7,560 nucleotides of DNA, taken from Chloroflexota bacterium (GTDB lineage Bacteria > Chloroflexota > UBA5177 > JANWHV01). A model generated the notes under the pieces. That model saw only the letters and a program-made list of their open reading frames with translations, was not told where the DNA came from and did not search any database. The stretch spans positions 1 through 7,560 of the forward strand of contig JANWHO010000141.1 in the NCBI GenBank assembly GCA_025450375.1, written 5' to 3'. Numbering within the stretch: the stretch's first letter is position 1; each line of letters opens with the position of its first letter. Below, one piece after another: positions 1 through 5,871 of the stretch. The position numbers were made by a program, and so were the translations under genes.

Positions 1-503
1 AAGTAGCCGAGCAGCCGCTCTGATTTGTTGCCGGTGCCGATGGGGAGCGCGCGAAAGCGCTCACTCTGGTCGAAGAGCACGGTCATCCGAGCGCGTGCCA
101 TCACGTTGCCCCGGCGGCGCCCATCGGCTTCCGGCTGACCGCCAAGGTAGCCGTCAACCATGGCTGAGATGTCGATCGTGTATTCCTCGAGCCCGAGCGC
201 CTCAGCTACCAGGCGGCCATGGGCAAGGCTCTCGGGGCTACTGGTTTTATACGGCATGCGAATGCTCACCACGTTCTCGGCCCCCAGCGCCCGTACACAC
301 AGGTAGGCCACGAGGGCCGAGTCCACCCCGCCGGAAATGCCAATCACCGCCCGTTGAAAGCCGCGACGGAAGCGCATCTCGTGGCGGAGGAACTCTTCCA
401 ACCATTTCGTGGTGAGTTGGGGGTTGAGGCGGAGCAAATCCGGAGCGTCGGGTGGACGCGAGCGGGCATGTAGAACTGGGAGTGGTCCGCTGGGGTCAGT
501 CAT
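1..503 (-). CDS. nadE: NAD+ synthetase (NadE), N-terminal 167 residues; 3' end beyond the window
   Basis: NadE catalyses the last step of NAD+ synthesis, ATP-dependent amidation of nicotinic acid adenine dinucleotide via an adenylated intermediate, in the cytoplasm. The reading frame is open from the ATG at 503 to the window edge. It shows the PP-loop ATP-binding motif SGGVDS at residues 57-62 (in VIGISGGVDSALVAYL), a MPYKTSSPES stretch at 83-92, RGNVMARARM at 131-140 and IGTGNKSE at 155-162; all are typical NadE signatures. The start lies inside the stop of the upstream nitrilase gene (ATGA, 4-bp overlap), with GGAAGGA about 11 bases upstream, so translational coupling is likely. The protein has only a short N-terminal lead before the PP-loop, so it is the synthetase domain without a fused glutaminase. 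The neighbouring nitrilase probably supplies ammonia from glutamine (inference). Confidence 0.95.
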   Translation of the reverse strand, partial: MTDPSGPLPVLHARSRPPDAPDLLRLNPQLTTKWLEEFLRHEMRFRRGFQRAVIGISGGVDSALVAYLCVRALGAENVVSIRMPYKTSSPESLAHGRLVAEALGLEEYTIDISAMVDGYLGGQPEADGRRRGNVMARARMTVLFDQSERFRALPIGTGNKSERLLGY

Positions 504-1411
504 GAGGGTGGTGGTCCTTCCGGATGAGGCTCGGCGGCGTGAGCCAGGGCGTGGAGCAAATCAGGGAGCTGTGATTCCAGGTCGCCGAGAAGGGGCAAGC
601 CGGCCCGCGCGATGGCGATTTCGTCCAGATCGAGGGTGGCGCGGAGGATACACTCCTCACCTATCGGCCCTTCGACCAGGATTTCGCCCAGCGGATTGAC
701 GATCACGGAACCGCCGATGAACCCTTTCCCGCCCTCGAAGCCGACCAGGTTCGCGGTGACCACGAAAATGGCGTGTTCCTCGGCCATGCTCTGGGCCAGC
801 CGATGCCAGCGTCCCACGTTCGCCACCACGTCACCCTCGAAACCGCGGGCGGGCGAGGCCACCGGGATGTAGACAATCCGCGCTCCGCCAAGGGCGAGTA
901 CGGTGCCGGTGATCGTGTGCCAGGCATCCTCGCAGATCAGCATTCCGGCCAGGCCGGCCCGCGTCTCGAATGGCGCCAATCCGCGGCCGCGGTTCACATA
1001 CCGCTTCTCATCGAAGACGCCATAGGTGGGAAGGAAGATCTTTCGGTGGACGTGATGAATGCGTGACTCTTCCTGCCGATGGCTAAGGGTGCCATACAGG
1101 ACCGAGTTGAAGAGCCGGCTTTCCCGCCGCTCGGGGAAGCCAATGACGATATCCATCGGCGGCCGGCCGGCCCGCGTCGCCTGCCGGAAGAGGGCGGTCA
1201 GTTCCTCGAAGAACTGTTCGGTTGATCGGGCGACTTCCGCGATGCCGCCCTGGAGAAAATAACCCGTGAGGGCCATCTCCGGGAGAACCAGGACATCCAG
1301 GGGCTCGTCGGCGCCGTCCAGTTGTCCCAGTGTCTCGCCCAGATGCCCAAGAGCATACCCGTAGTCACCCTTCTTTGGCCGCAACTGGGCGACCGCCACA
1401 TGCCATTCCAT
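500..1411 (-). CDS. Nitrilase-superfamily carbon-nitrogen hydrolase, probable glutaminase partner of NadE
   Basis: This is a 303-aa carbon-nitrogen hydrolase with the complete catalytic triad of the superfamily: Glu45 in VLPEMALTGY, Lys124 in HRKIFLPTYGVFDE, and Cys160 in the nucleophile-elbow motif MLICEDAWH. Length matches a stand-alone nitrilase domain. Proteins of this family hydrolyse amides and nitriles; in fused glutamine-dependent NAD synthetases the same domain is N-terminal and releases ammonia from glutamine. Here it lies directly upstream of nadE with a 4-bp ATGA overlap, in the same order as the fused protein's domains, so a glutaminase role is the best guess (inference). Other amidase substrates remain possible. 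The frame also opens with a TTG at 1414, but the ATG at 1411 is the better start; the ribosome binding site (CAGGG, 4 bases upstream) is weak. It starts 30 bp after the SPFH gene, in the same operon. The C-terminal tail (about 291-303) is Pro/His/Glu-rich. Confidence 0.9.
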   Translation of the reverse strand: MEWHVAVAQLRPKKGDYGYALGHLGETLGQLDGADEPLDVLVLPEMALTGYFLQGGIAEVARSTEQFFEELTALFRQATRAGRPPMDIVIGFPERRESRLFNSVLYGTLSHRQEESRIHHVHRKIFLPTYGVFDEKRYVNRGRGLAPFETRAGLAGMLICEDAWHTITGTVLALGGARIVYIPVASPARGFEGDVVANVGRWHRLAQSMAEEHAIFVVTANLVGFEGGKGFIGGSVIVNPLGEILVEGPIGEECILRATLDLDEIAIARAGLPLLGDLESQLPDLLHALAHAAEPHPEGPPPS

Positions 1412-1441
1412 CAAACCCTGTTCACCGCATACTGGGCGATT

Positions 1442-2464
1442 TCAGCCCTTCAATGGGGCTCCGCCATTTGATTGCTGAAGGGCCGGCTGTTGATTCCCCT
1501 GCTGCTTACCTTCCGGCAGCGCGGTCGGGCCCTTGCCGTTCGTCGATTCCTGGACGGATTGACTGCCAACCTGGGCGAAGCTGGTGGACAGGCCGGCTAG
1601 CCCAGCCATGTCCGCCGGCACGACAAGCACCTTGTTGGCTGGGTTCTCGGCCAGCTTGGGCAGCATCTGCATGTACTGGAACTGCATTGCCTCAGGGGTG
1701 GCGCCCGCCTCGTTGACCGCCTCGAACACCATGCGAACCGCCTCGGCCTGGGCCTCTTGCACGGTGATCATGGCCTTCGCCTCGCCCTGGGCGCGGAGCA
1801 TGGCTGCTTGCCTCTGACCTTCACTGGCCAGAATCACCGCCTTCTTATCGCCATCGGCCCGGAGAATGGCCGCTTGCGCCTCGCCCTCGGCGGTGAGGAT
1901 GGCCGCCCGCTTATTCCGCTCCGCCTGCATTTGCTTTTCCATGGCGACCTGGATGTCTTTCGGCGGGCTGATATCCTTCAACTCCACGCGGGTGATGCGG
2001 ACACCCCACTTTTCCGTTACCTCGTCCAGGACGGAACGCAAGCGCATGTTGATCTCGTCCCGGCTGGTCAGGCTGACATCCAGGGTAAGGCTGCCCATCA
2101 CGTTTCGCAGGGTAGTCTGGGCAATCTGCTCCATGGCGGGAAGGAGGTTGGCTACCTGATAGGTGGCGCTCTTTGGGTCGAGAATCTGGTAGTAGATGAC
2201 GCTCGTCACATTGATCGTGACATTGTCGGAGGTGATCACCGGCTGTGGCCGGAAGCTGACCACCTGCTCGCGGAGATCAAGGAGCGGCAACATCCGATCA
2301 ATCAACGGGATAACCACGGTCAGTCCGCTTTCGGCGCTCCGATGATAGTTGCCCAGGCGCTGCACGATCCCCACGCGAGCCTGCGGCACGATACGAAATG
2401 TGTTGACCAGCATGGTTACGAAGGCCACCACAATCACTCCAAGAACGATTTCTAAACCGGTCAT
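1442..2464 (-). CDS. SPFH/band-7 (stomatin/QmcA-like) membrane scaffold protein
   Basis: This 340-aa protein of the SPFH (stomatin, prohibitin, flotillin, HflK/C) superfamily resembles E. coli QmcA in layout. Residues 4-20 form one N-terminal membrane segment. A band-7 domain follows (about 25-180) with IVPQARVGIVQRLGNY (25-40), VITSDNVTINV (76-86) and WGVRITRVELKDISPP (153-168). A charged, Ala-rich coiled coil spans about 178-245, made of 11-residue repeats. The tail from about 297 is rich in Gln, Gly, Ser and Asn and looks disordered. Such proteins assemble into large membrane rings that organise microdomains and often regulate membrane proteases; the sequence does not show the exact role here. 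The ATG at 2464 has a strong ribosome binding site (AGAAAGGAG, 8 bases upstream). The adjacent upstream gene is NfeD-like, the classic partner, 29 bp away. Confidence 0.93.
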   Translation of the reverse strand: MTGLEIVLGVIVVAFVTMLVNTFRIVPQARVGIVQRLGNYHRSAESGLTVVIPLIDRMLPLLDLREQVVSFRPQPVITSDNVTINVTSVIYYQILDPKSATYQVANLLPAMEQIAQTTLRNVMGSLTLDVSLTSRDEINMRLRSVLDEVTEKWGVRITRVELKDISPPKDIQVAMEKQMQAERNKRAAILTAEGEAQAAILRADGDKKAVILASEGQRQAAMLRAQGEAKAMITVQEAQAEAVRMVFEAVNEAGATPEAMQFQYMQMLPKLAENPANKVLVVPADMAGLAGLSTSFAQVGSQSVQESTNGKGPTALPEGKQQGNQQPALQQSNGGAPLKG

Positions 2465-2493
2465 GATGTTGGCTCCTTTCTCCCGAAGTGTAC

Positions 2494-2964
2494 TTAACCG
2501 GTGGGCAACTCGGGTAGTCGGCCAGACTCGGTGGGGATGGTCACATGCACGATCAACCCTTGCACGAACATCACCCGGACGATCGAGCCTTTAGGGATGA
2601 GGGTTCCGGGTGGATAGGCGCGGGCCGACCAATACTCACCTACCCCTAGCTGGACCAGGCCCGCGTCGTCGCTCACTTCTTGCTCGACCACTGCCTGGCG
2701 ATCCACCAGGCGGGAGTGGCCGGTAAGCTGCATCGGTTGGCGTGAGACGCCAAGGCGCGCAAGCGTATGGGGCCGCACGACCGTCAAAAGGGCGACGGTC
2801 ACCGGTACGAACACCGCCAATTGCAGGGCGGTGGGAAGACCCACGGCGGCGAGCACCGCCGTCAGGATGGCCGCCGCCCCTACGTATACCAGGACAAAGG
2901 CGGTGCTGGCCACTTCACCGGCAAGCGCCATAGCCGCGATGATGAGCCAGACAAACCACGGCAC
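2494..2964 (-). CDS. Short NfeD-like membrane protein with C-terminal OB-fold domain
   Basis: This 156-aa protein has two or three hydrophobic segments in the first 63 residues (about 4-15, 22-41 and 44-63). A soluble domain of about 65 residues (roughly 85-148) carries QEVSDDAGLVQLGVGEYWSARA (starting at 95), the beta-rich pattern of the NfeD C-terminal OB-fold. It lacks the ClpP-like protease domain of long NfeD proteins, so it is the short form, like E. coli YbbJ, which pairs with QmcA. Known family role: accessory partner of SPFH proteins in the membrane; a biochemical activity is not established from sequence. The start is GTG at 2964, supported by AAGGAGG ending 6 bases upstream. It lies between the aminotransferase (15 bp gap) and the SPFH gene (29 bp gap), so co-expression with its partner is expected. 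Confidence 0.88.
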   Translation of the reverse strand: MPWFVWLIIAAMALAGEVASTAFVLVYVGAAAILTAVLAAVGLPTALQLAVFVPVTVALLTVVRPHTLARLGVSRQPMQLTGHSRLVDRQAVVEQEVSDDAGLVQLGVGEYWSARAYPPGTLIPKGSIVRVMFVQGLIVHVTIPTESGRLPELPTG

Positions 2965-2979
2965 CGGCGTCCTCCTTGA

Positions 2980-4167
2980 TCAGGACGGTGTTAGCGTCTC
3001 CTTAATCCGGGTCAATCCCGCATGGATCGCGTCCATGCCGCACGCATACGAAAGGCGTAGGTACCCTGGAGTGCCGAACGCCTCCCCGGGAACGGTGGCC
3101 ACGTACGCCTTCTCGAGGAGATAGTTGGCCAGGTCGAGCGACGAATTAATTACGTGGCCACCCATGCTTCTTCCGAGAACACCCTGAACATTGGGGAAGG
3201 CGTAGAATGCTCCCTCGGGCATTGCGCAACGCACCCCGGGAATTTCATTGAGCAACCCAACGATCACATCACGCCGTTCCTTGAAAGCCCGTGCCATCTG
3301 ATCGACGGCATCCTGTGGACCCTGGAAGGCCTCGACCGCCGCGTACTGGGCGACCGAGGTGGCATTGGAGGTGCTATGGCTCTGGATCCCCGCCATGGCC
3401 TTGATCACGGGTAGTGGTCCGGCGGCGAAGCCGATGCGCCAGCCAGTCATGCTGTACGACTTGGAGGCGCCATTGATCAGGACGGTTCGATCGGCGAGCG
3501 CGGGGACGGCGGCCACGAAGCTTGGGCTAGGCCCGGAGTAGCTAATACGCTGATAAATCTCGTCGCTAATGACCCCCACCGAGGTCGCTTCCAGCACATC
3601 GCCCAGGGCCCGCAACTCCTCGGTGGAATAGACACTCCCGGTCGGGTTGCTGGGAGTATTGAGCACCAGCAAGCGGGTCCGCGAGGTCAGGCGTTCCCGG
3701 AGGTCGGCGGGCTGGAGCTTGAATCCATCCTCCTCGCGCGTGGCGATGATCACCGGTATACCGCCGGCCAGTTGTACCTGTGCCTCATAGCTGACCCAAT
3801 AGGGCGCCGGGATAATCACCTCATCACCGGGGTCTACCAGAGCCTGAAAGGCATTGAACAGCGCCTCCTTGGCCCCACTGGTGACCACGATCTGGTCGGG
3901 CGAGTAGTGCGCGCCGATATCGGCCAGCAGGCGCCCCGCGATCGCCTCGCGCAATTCGGGGATCCCATTCACAGCTGTGTATTTGGTATAGCCGGCGTCA
4001 ATCGCGGCCACGCCGGCGCGAGCTATAGGCGCCGGAGTAGGGAAATCGGGTTCACCCGCCCCAAACGAGATCACCGGCAAGCCCTCCCGTCGCATGGCCC
4101 GTTGTTTCGCATCGATTGCCATGGTGGCGGAGGGAGCCAACGCGGCTAAACGTCCGCTTACGTTCAC
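2980..4167 (-). CDS. aspB: Aspartate-type aminotransferase, class I fold, PLP-dependent (AspB-like)
   Basis: This fold-type I aminotransferase of about 395 aa transfers an amino group between an amino acid, probably aspartate, and 2-oxoglutarate using pyridoxal phosphate. Visible motifs (numbered from the GTG at 4167): FGAGEPDFPTP (36-46), the SGAKEA phosphate-loop region (97-102), NTPSNPTG with the cofactor-contacting Asn174, SDEIY with Asp202, the Schiff-base lysine Lys236 in INGASKSYSMTGWRIG, Arg244 binding PLP phosphate, and Arg371 in YLRLSYA binding the substrate carboxylate. Length and motif style match the AspB subgroup found in Bacillus and Thermus. Prephenate or another acidic substrate cannot be excluded. 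Two GTG starts are possible, 4173 and 4167. I prefer 4167 because GAGGTG lies 3 bases upstream of it. It is the first gene of the five-gene minus-strand run and has its own promoter candidate. Confidence 0.92.
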   Translation of the reverse strand: MNVSGRLAALAPSATMAIDAKQRAMRREGLPVISFGAGEPDFPTPAPIARAGVAAIDAGYTKYTAVNGIPELREAIAGRLLADIGAHYSPDQIVVTSGAKEALFNAFQALVDPGDEVIIPAPYWVSYEAQVQLAGGIPVIIATREEDGFKLQPADLRERLTSRTRLLVLNTPSNPTGSVYSTEELRALGDVLEATSVGVISDEIYQRISYSGPSPSFVAAVPALADRTVLINGASKSYSMTGWRIGFAAGPLPVIKAMAGIQSHSTSNATSVAQYAAVEAFQGPQDAVDQMARAFKERRDVIVGLLNEIPGVRCAMPEGAFYAFPNVQGVLGRSMGGHVINSSLDLANYLLEKAYVATVPGEAFGTPGYLRLSYACGMDAIHAGLTRIKETLTPS

Positions 4168-4190
4168 AAGCACCTCACTTCTTTTCTTAG

Positions 4191-4218
4191 ATCATAGCGT
4201 AGTGCCGCAGGCTGTCAA
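4191..4218 (-). promoter_or_regulatory. Sigma70-like promoter for the aminotransferase-NfeD-SPFH-nitrilase-nadE operon
   Basis: On the minus strand, a perfect -35 box TTGACA (4218-4213) is followed after 16 bp by TATGAT (4196-4191), one mismatch from the -10 consensus. Transcription would start near 4184, giving a leader of about 11-17 nt before the GTG start. No other good promoter was seen in the short gaps of the downstream genes, so it probably drives all five. Confidence 0.72.
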
Positions 4219-4245
4219 TGCCGGGCCATTCCGCCTCGTCATTTG

Positions 4246-4260
4246 ACGGGCGCCGCCCGT
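4246..4260. repeat. GC-rich inverted repeat (6-bp arms, 3-nt loop) upstream of the operon promoter
   Basis: ACGGGC (4246-4251) and GCCCGT (4255-4260) can form a short hairpin around a GCC loop. It lies about 28 bp upstream of the -35 box of the aminotransferase promoter and after the end of the unknown gene at 4343. No T-tract follows on either strand, so it is not a standard rho-independent terminator. It could be a weak terminator stem or an operator. The rest of 4174-4342 shows nothing beyond this and the promoter. Confidence 0.35.
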
Positions 4261-4342
4261 GCCGCCGGCCCATGAACCGGTCAGGATACGCCCAGCGGGA
4301 GGCATTATCCCATCCGCCTCACCCGCCCCTGCCGGAGCATCG

Positions 4343-4828
4343 TTAGCCGAAGGTCGGAGCGTTACCGAGCAGCAGTTGGCGCACGCCGGCATCATCGTAG
4401 AGAAACTCACGGACCAGGGACTCGCCGAGATCGTCGGACGTCCCCCCAGCTCGGAAGGTGAACAACACTTCATCCGCAAGCTCAATCACCAGGATGGCCG
4501 AGGCCTGGAGGAGGTCGCATTGGGCTCCAAGCGCACCGAGAAACTCCTGGTATCCTCCGAGCGCCCTCCGAATAAAGGAGCTTGACTCCTGACTGGCGCC
4601 ACGGGACTGGGTTGCCGGCTCCCCCGAGCTTCTCGGCTGACGGACCATGGTTTGCAGGTCGGCCACGGGAAACGGAATCGCTTCCACCAGTTTGCCACCC
4701 TGAGTGACTCTGCCGACGAACCCGTCATCCAATTCACAAAGAAGCAGGTCCTCGAAACCATACTGGTCAAGATAGCGCCCGATAGCGCCCAAACCCTGCT
4801 GATAGGTAGGTTGTGTCGAGCGCTGCAT
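4343..4828 (-). CDS. Protein of unknown function (about 161 aa)
   Basis: I do not recognise the family. The frame could begin at ATG 4873 (176 aa), but ATG 4828 is preferred because GGAGG lies 10 bases upstream, while the 4873 ATG has no ribosome binding site and sits almost on the predicted transcription start. From 4828 the product has 161 aa, no signal peptide and no membrane segment. It alternates helix-like and strand-like stretches: YQQGLGAIGRYLDQYG near the start, an acidic strand-like region (EDLLLCELDDGFVGRV), a Ser/Gln/Arg-rich linker about residues 63-85, then ALGAQCDLLQASAILVIELADE. Composition looks genuinely coding: amphipathic pattern, sensible charge balance, and its own divergent promoter. 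It is divergent from an Rrf2 regulator gene, so that regulator could control it (inference). Confidence 0.68.
   Translation of the reverse strand: MQRSTQPTYQQGLGAIGRYLDQYGFEDLLLCELDDGFVGRVTQGGKLVEAIPFPVADLQTMVRQPRSSGEPATQSRGASQESSSFIRRALGGYQEFLGALGAQCDLLQASAILVIELADEVLFTFRAGGTSDDLGESLVREFLYDDAGVRQLLLGNAPTFG
4771..4790. repeat. Perfect 10-bp tandem direct repeat inside the unknown gene
   Basis: GATAGCGCCC occurs twice back to back (4771-4780 and 4781-4790). The unit is not a multiple of three, so gain or loss of one copy would shift the frame near codon 15 of the minus-strand gene. The second copy encodes different residues from the first because it is read in another frame. Confidence 0.9.
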
Positions 4829-4884
4829 GAGTGATGGGCCTCCATCCGGGAGCGATCCGCCCTGGCCGTGCATTAGGTGGTTAA

Positions 4885-4914
4885 AGTATACGGGCAGACC
4901 GCAAGCCTAAACAA
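4885..4914 (-). promoter_or_regulatory. Promoter candidate for the unknown minus-strand gene
   Basis: On the minus strand, TATACT (4890-4885) is a near-consensus -10 box, preceded by TTGTTT (4914-4909) as a -35 box with an 18-bp spacer. Transcription would begin near 4878, about 50 nt before the preferred ATG at 4828 and about 5 nt before the ATG at 4873. Confidence 0.5.
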
Positions 4915-4971
4915 GCGATCTCACCCGAAAATTCCGCGTGCCTGGGTTGCTGGTCGAAATCTCCTAAAGCG

Positions 4972-4991
4972 ACTATGGTTAAGCGTATAGT
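4972..4991. promoter_or_regulatory. Candidate operator: ACTAT-N10-ATAGT inverted repeat upstream of the Rrf2 gene
   Basis: Arms ACTAT (4972-4976) and ATAGT (4987-4991) form a dyad of about 20 bp, the size expected for a dimeric Rrf2 site; known Rrf2 sites are AT-rich dyads with ATA...TAT outer parts. It ends 26 bp before the Rrf2 start codon and contains the best -10 candidate for that gene, TATAGT (4986-4991), though no convincing -35 box was found. Self-repression by the downstream regulator would fit. This is inferred from symmetry and position only. Confidence 0.4.
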
Positions 4992-5017
4992 ATGTAACAG
5001 CCACGGGAAGAAGCGCG

Positions 5018-5464
5018 ATGCGATTTTCGGCCAAGACCCGTTACGGATTGCTGGCTCTTATGGACATGTCACTCCATCAGGACGCGGCCGGCGGCGCCCG
5101 CCTCACCACCCGCGAAATAGCGGTGCGTCAGGGGATCCCGGAGCGCTTCCTGGAGCAGCAAATTACCGCCCTGAAAAATGCGGGGCTTGTGGTGAGCCAC
5201 CGCGGCGCCCATGGCGGCTGCACCTTGGCCCGACGGGCCGAAGAGATTACCGTCCTCGACGTGATCGAAGCCCTGGAAGGATCTCCGCTAGAACTCGAGC
5301 GGGTGGACGGCGCCGAGGGCGAGCCGATTGGGGGCGCGATCAGTGAAGTCTGGGCCCGCGCCCACGAAGCGCTGGTCGGGCTTTTCGGCGGCGTAACGGT
5401 GGCCGACCTGGCCCGGCGCGAGAGCGAATTGCGGTCCAGCGGGGCCGTCATGTTCTATGTTTAA
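5018..5464 (+). CDS. Rrf2-family transcriptional regulator without the Fe-S cysteine cluster
   Basis: This 148-aa winged-helix regulator opens with the family hallmark MRFSAKTRYGLLALMDMSLH. A helix-turn-helix follows (about 29-57: LTTREIAVRQGIPERFLEQQ and on), then the wing SHRGAHGGCTLAR (60-72) and the dimerisation helix EITVLDVIEALEGSPLE (76-92). IscR and NsrR carry three cysteines after the dimerisation helix that hold an Fe-S cluster. Here that region (about 92-110) has none, and the only cysteine is Cys68 in the wing. It therefore resembles cluster-free members such as CymR, and its signal is unknown. The ATG at 5018 has GGGAAGAAG 4 bases upstream. It is divergent from the unknown gene at 4343-4828, with a shared 189-bp control region. 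The accDA cluster follows on the same strand after about 50-120 bp and has its own promoter candidate. Confidence 0.92.
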   Translation: MRFSAKTRYGLLALMDMSLHQDAAGGARLTTREIAVRQGIPERFLEQQITALKNAGLVVSHRGAHGGCTLARRAEEITVLDVIEALEGSPLELERVDGAEGEPIGGAISEVWARAHEALVGLFGGVTVADLARRESELRSSGAVMFYV

Positions 5465-5479
5465 GCAGGGATCGTCGTC

Positions 5480-5493
5480 GCGCGTGAACGCGC
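5480..5493. repeat. Perfect palindrome GCGCGT-GA-ACGCGC between the Rrf2 gene and the accDA cluster
   Basis: The 6-bp arms (5480-5485 and 5488-5493) flank a 2-nt centre. The site lies 15 bp after the Rrf2 stop and 9 bp before the -10 box at 5503, covering the usual -35 to -20 zone of that promoter. No T-run follows, and the two-base loop is too tight for a good hairpin, so a protein-binding site is more likely than a terminator. No specific regulator can be named. Confidence 0.4.
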
Positions 5494-5499
5494 TAGCCA

Positions 5500-5508
5500 T
5501 GCTATACT
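5500..5508 (+). promoter_or_regulatory. Extended -10 promoter candidate for the DUF2007-accD-accA cluster
   Basis: TGC-TATACT (TG at 5500-5501, hexamer 5503-5508) matches the extended -10 form, TGnTATAAT with one mismatch. No clear -35 box is present, which this promoter class tolerates. Transcription would start about 5515-5517, at or next to an ATG at 5517. It is placed to drive the small ORF, DUF2007, accD and accA together. Confidence 0.5.
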
Positions 5509-5516
5509 GGTCTCCA

Positions 5517-5588
5517 ATGTATAACGTGGAGTCGCGTGCCGAGCTCGCATTCCGATTGGGAACACGGCTCTCCGAGCGGGGTGCGTGA
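5517..5588 (+). CDS. Possible 23-codon leader ORF ahead of the DUF2007 gene
   Basis: The ORF opens ATG TAT AAC GTG GAG and ends GGT GCG TGA; the peptide begins MYNVESRAELAF. Its ATG lies 8 bases after the -10 box, so the mRNA would be leaderless or nearly so, and no ribosome binding site is present. Its TGA overlaps the GTG (5585) that can start the DUF2007 protein, as GTGA. This fits translational coupling, but an ORF this short can occur by chance. No attenuation-type codon run is seen. It may simply be untranslated leader. Confidence 0.25.
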   Translation: MYNVESRAELAFRLGTRLSERGA

Positions 5589-5863
5589 CGAGGGGCATGG
5601 GTCAAGACCACTGGGCGCAAGTAGCTACCGCATCCTCGCAAATGGAAGCGGAAATGGTGCGCAATTTGCTGACCGGTGAAGGGATAGCCTGTCTGGTGCA
5701 AACCAGTGACGCGGTCGCTTACCTGGGTGTCATTAGTCCGTGCCGCTTGTTGGTCCGGGATGCCGACCTTGACCGAGCCACCGAGTTCTTGCGTGCCTGG
5801 GACGAGTCCATTCCCGAATTGGACCACCAGACGGAATATGAGGATCATGATGCTCAAGACTAG
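5585..5863 (+). CDS. Small DUF2007-like protein (putative signal-transducing protein)
   Basis: This protein of about 92 aa has the pattern of DUF2007, a small ferredoxin-like domain annotated as a putative prokaryotic signal-transducing protein. An aromatic-led strand (HWAQVATASS, from residue 9) is followed by a helix (MEAEMVRNLLTGEGI, about 20-34), a strand with an exposed loop (ACLVQTSD), then CRLLVRDADLDRATEFLRAW, and an acidic tail (EYEDHDAQD). No membrane segment or catalytic motif is seen, and the molecular role of the family is unknown. The start is uncertain: GTG 5585 (with GAGCGGGG upstream) or ATG 5597 (88 aa, with GAGGGG only one base upstream). The stop lies 21 bp before accD, so it is probably cotranscribed with the carboxyltransferase genes; a regulatory link to acetyl-CoA carboxylase is speculation. 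Confidence 0.75.
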   Translation: MTRGMGQDHWAQVATASSQMEAEMVRNLLTGEGIACLVQTSDAVAYLGVISPCRLLVRDADLDRATEFLRAWDESIPELDHQTEYEDHDAQD

Positions 5864-5871
5864 GTGCGTTC

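Noticed and set aside
95..699. Small plus-strand ORFs in the nadE and nitrilase region
   Set aside because: They are antisense to strongly supported genes and are Arg/Pro/Gly-rich shadow translations.
1757..2455. Long plus-strand ORF (232 aa) opposite the SPFH gene
   Set aside because: It is antisense to a clear SPFH protein, has no recognisable domain, and its His/Gly/Asp-rich composition is typical of a shadow frame in GC-rich DNA.
4246..4260. GC hairpin as a rho-independent terminator
   Set aside because: The stem is short and no T-tract follows on either strand.
4192..4485. 97-aa minus-strand ORF over the end of the unknown gene and the aminotransferase promoter
   Set aside because: It overlaps a better-supported frame and the TTGACA/TATGAT promoter, and its composition is unlike a real protein.
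4343..4873. Longer form of the unknown gene from ATG 4873
   Set aside because: It has no ribosome binding site and only about 5 nt after the predicted transcription start. ATG 4828 has GGAGG 10 bases upstream. A leaderless start at 4873 is still possible.
5288..5857. 189-aa minus-strand ORF across the Rrf2 and DUF2007 genes
   Set aside because: It is antisense to two supported genes, spans their promoter region and shows no domain pattern.
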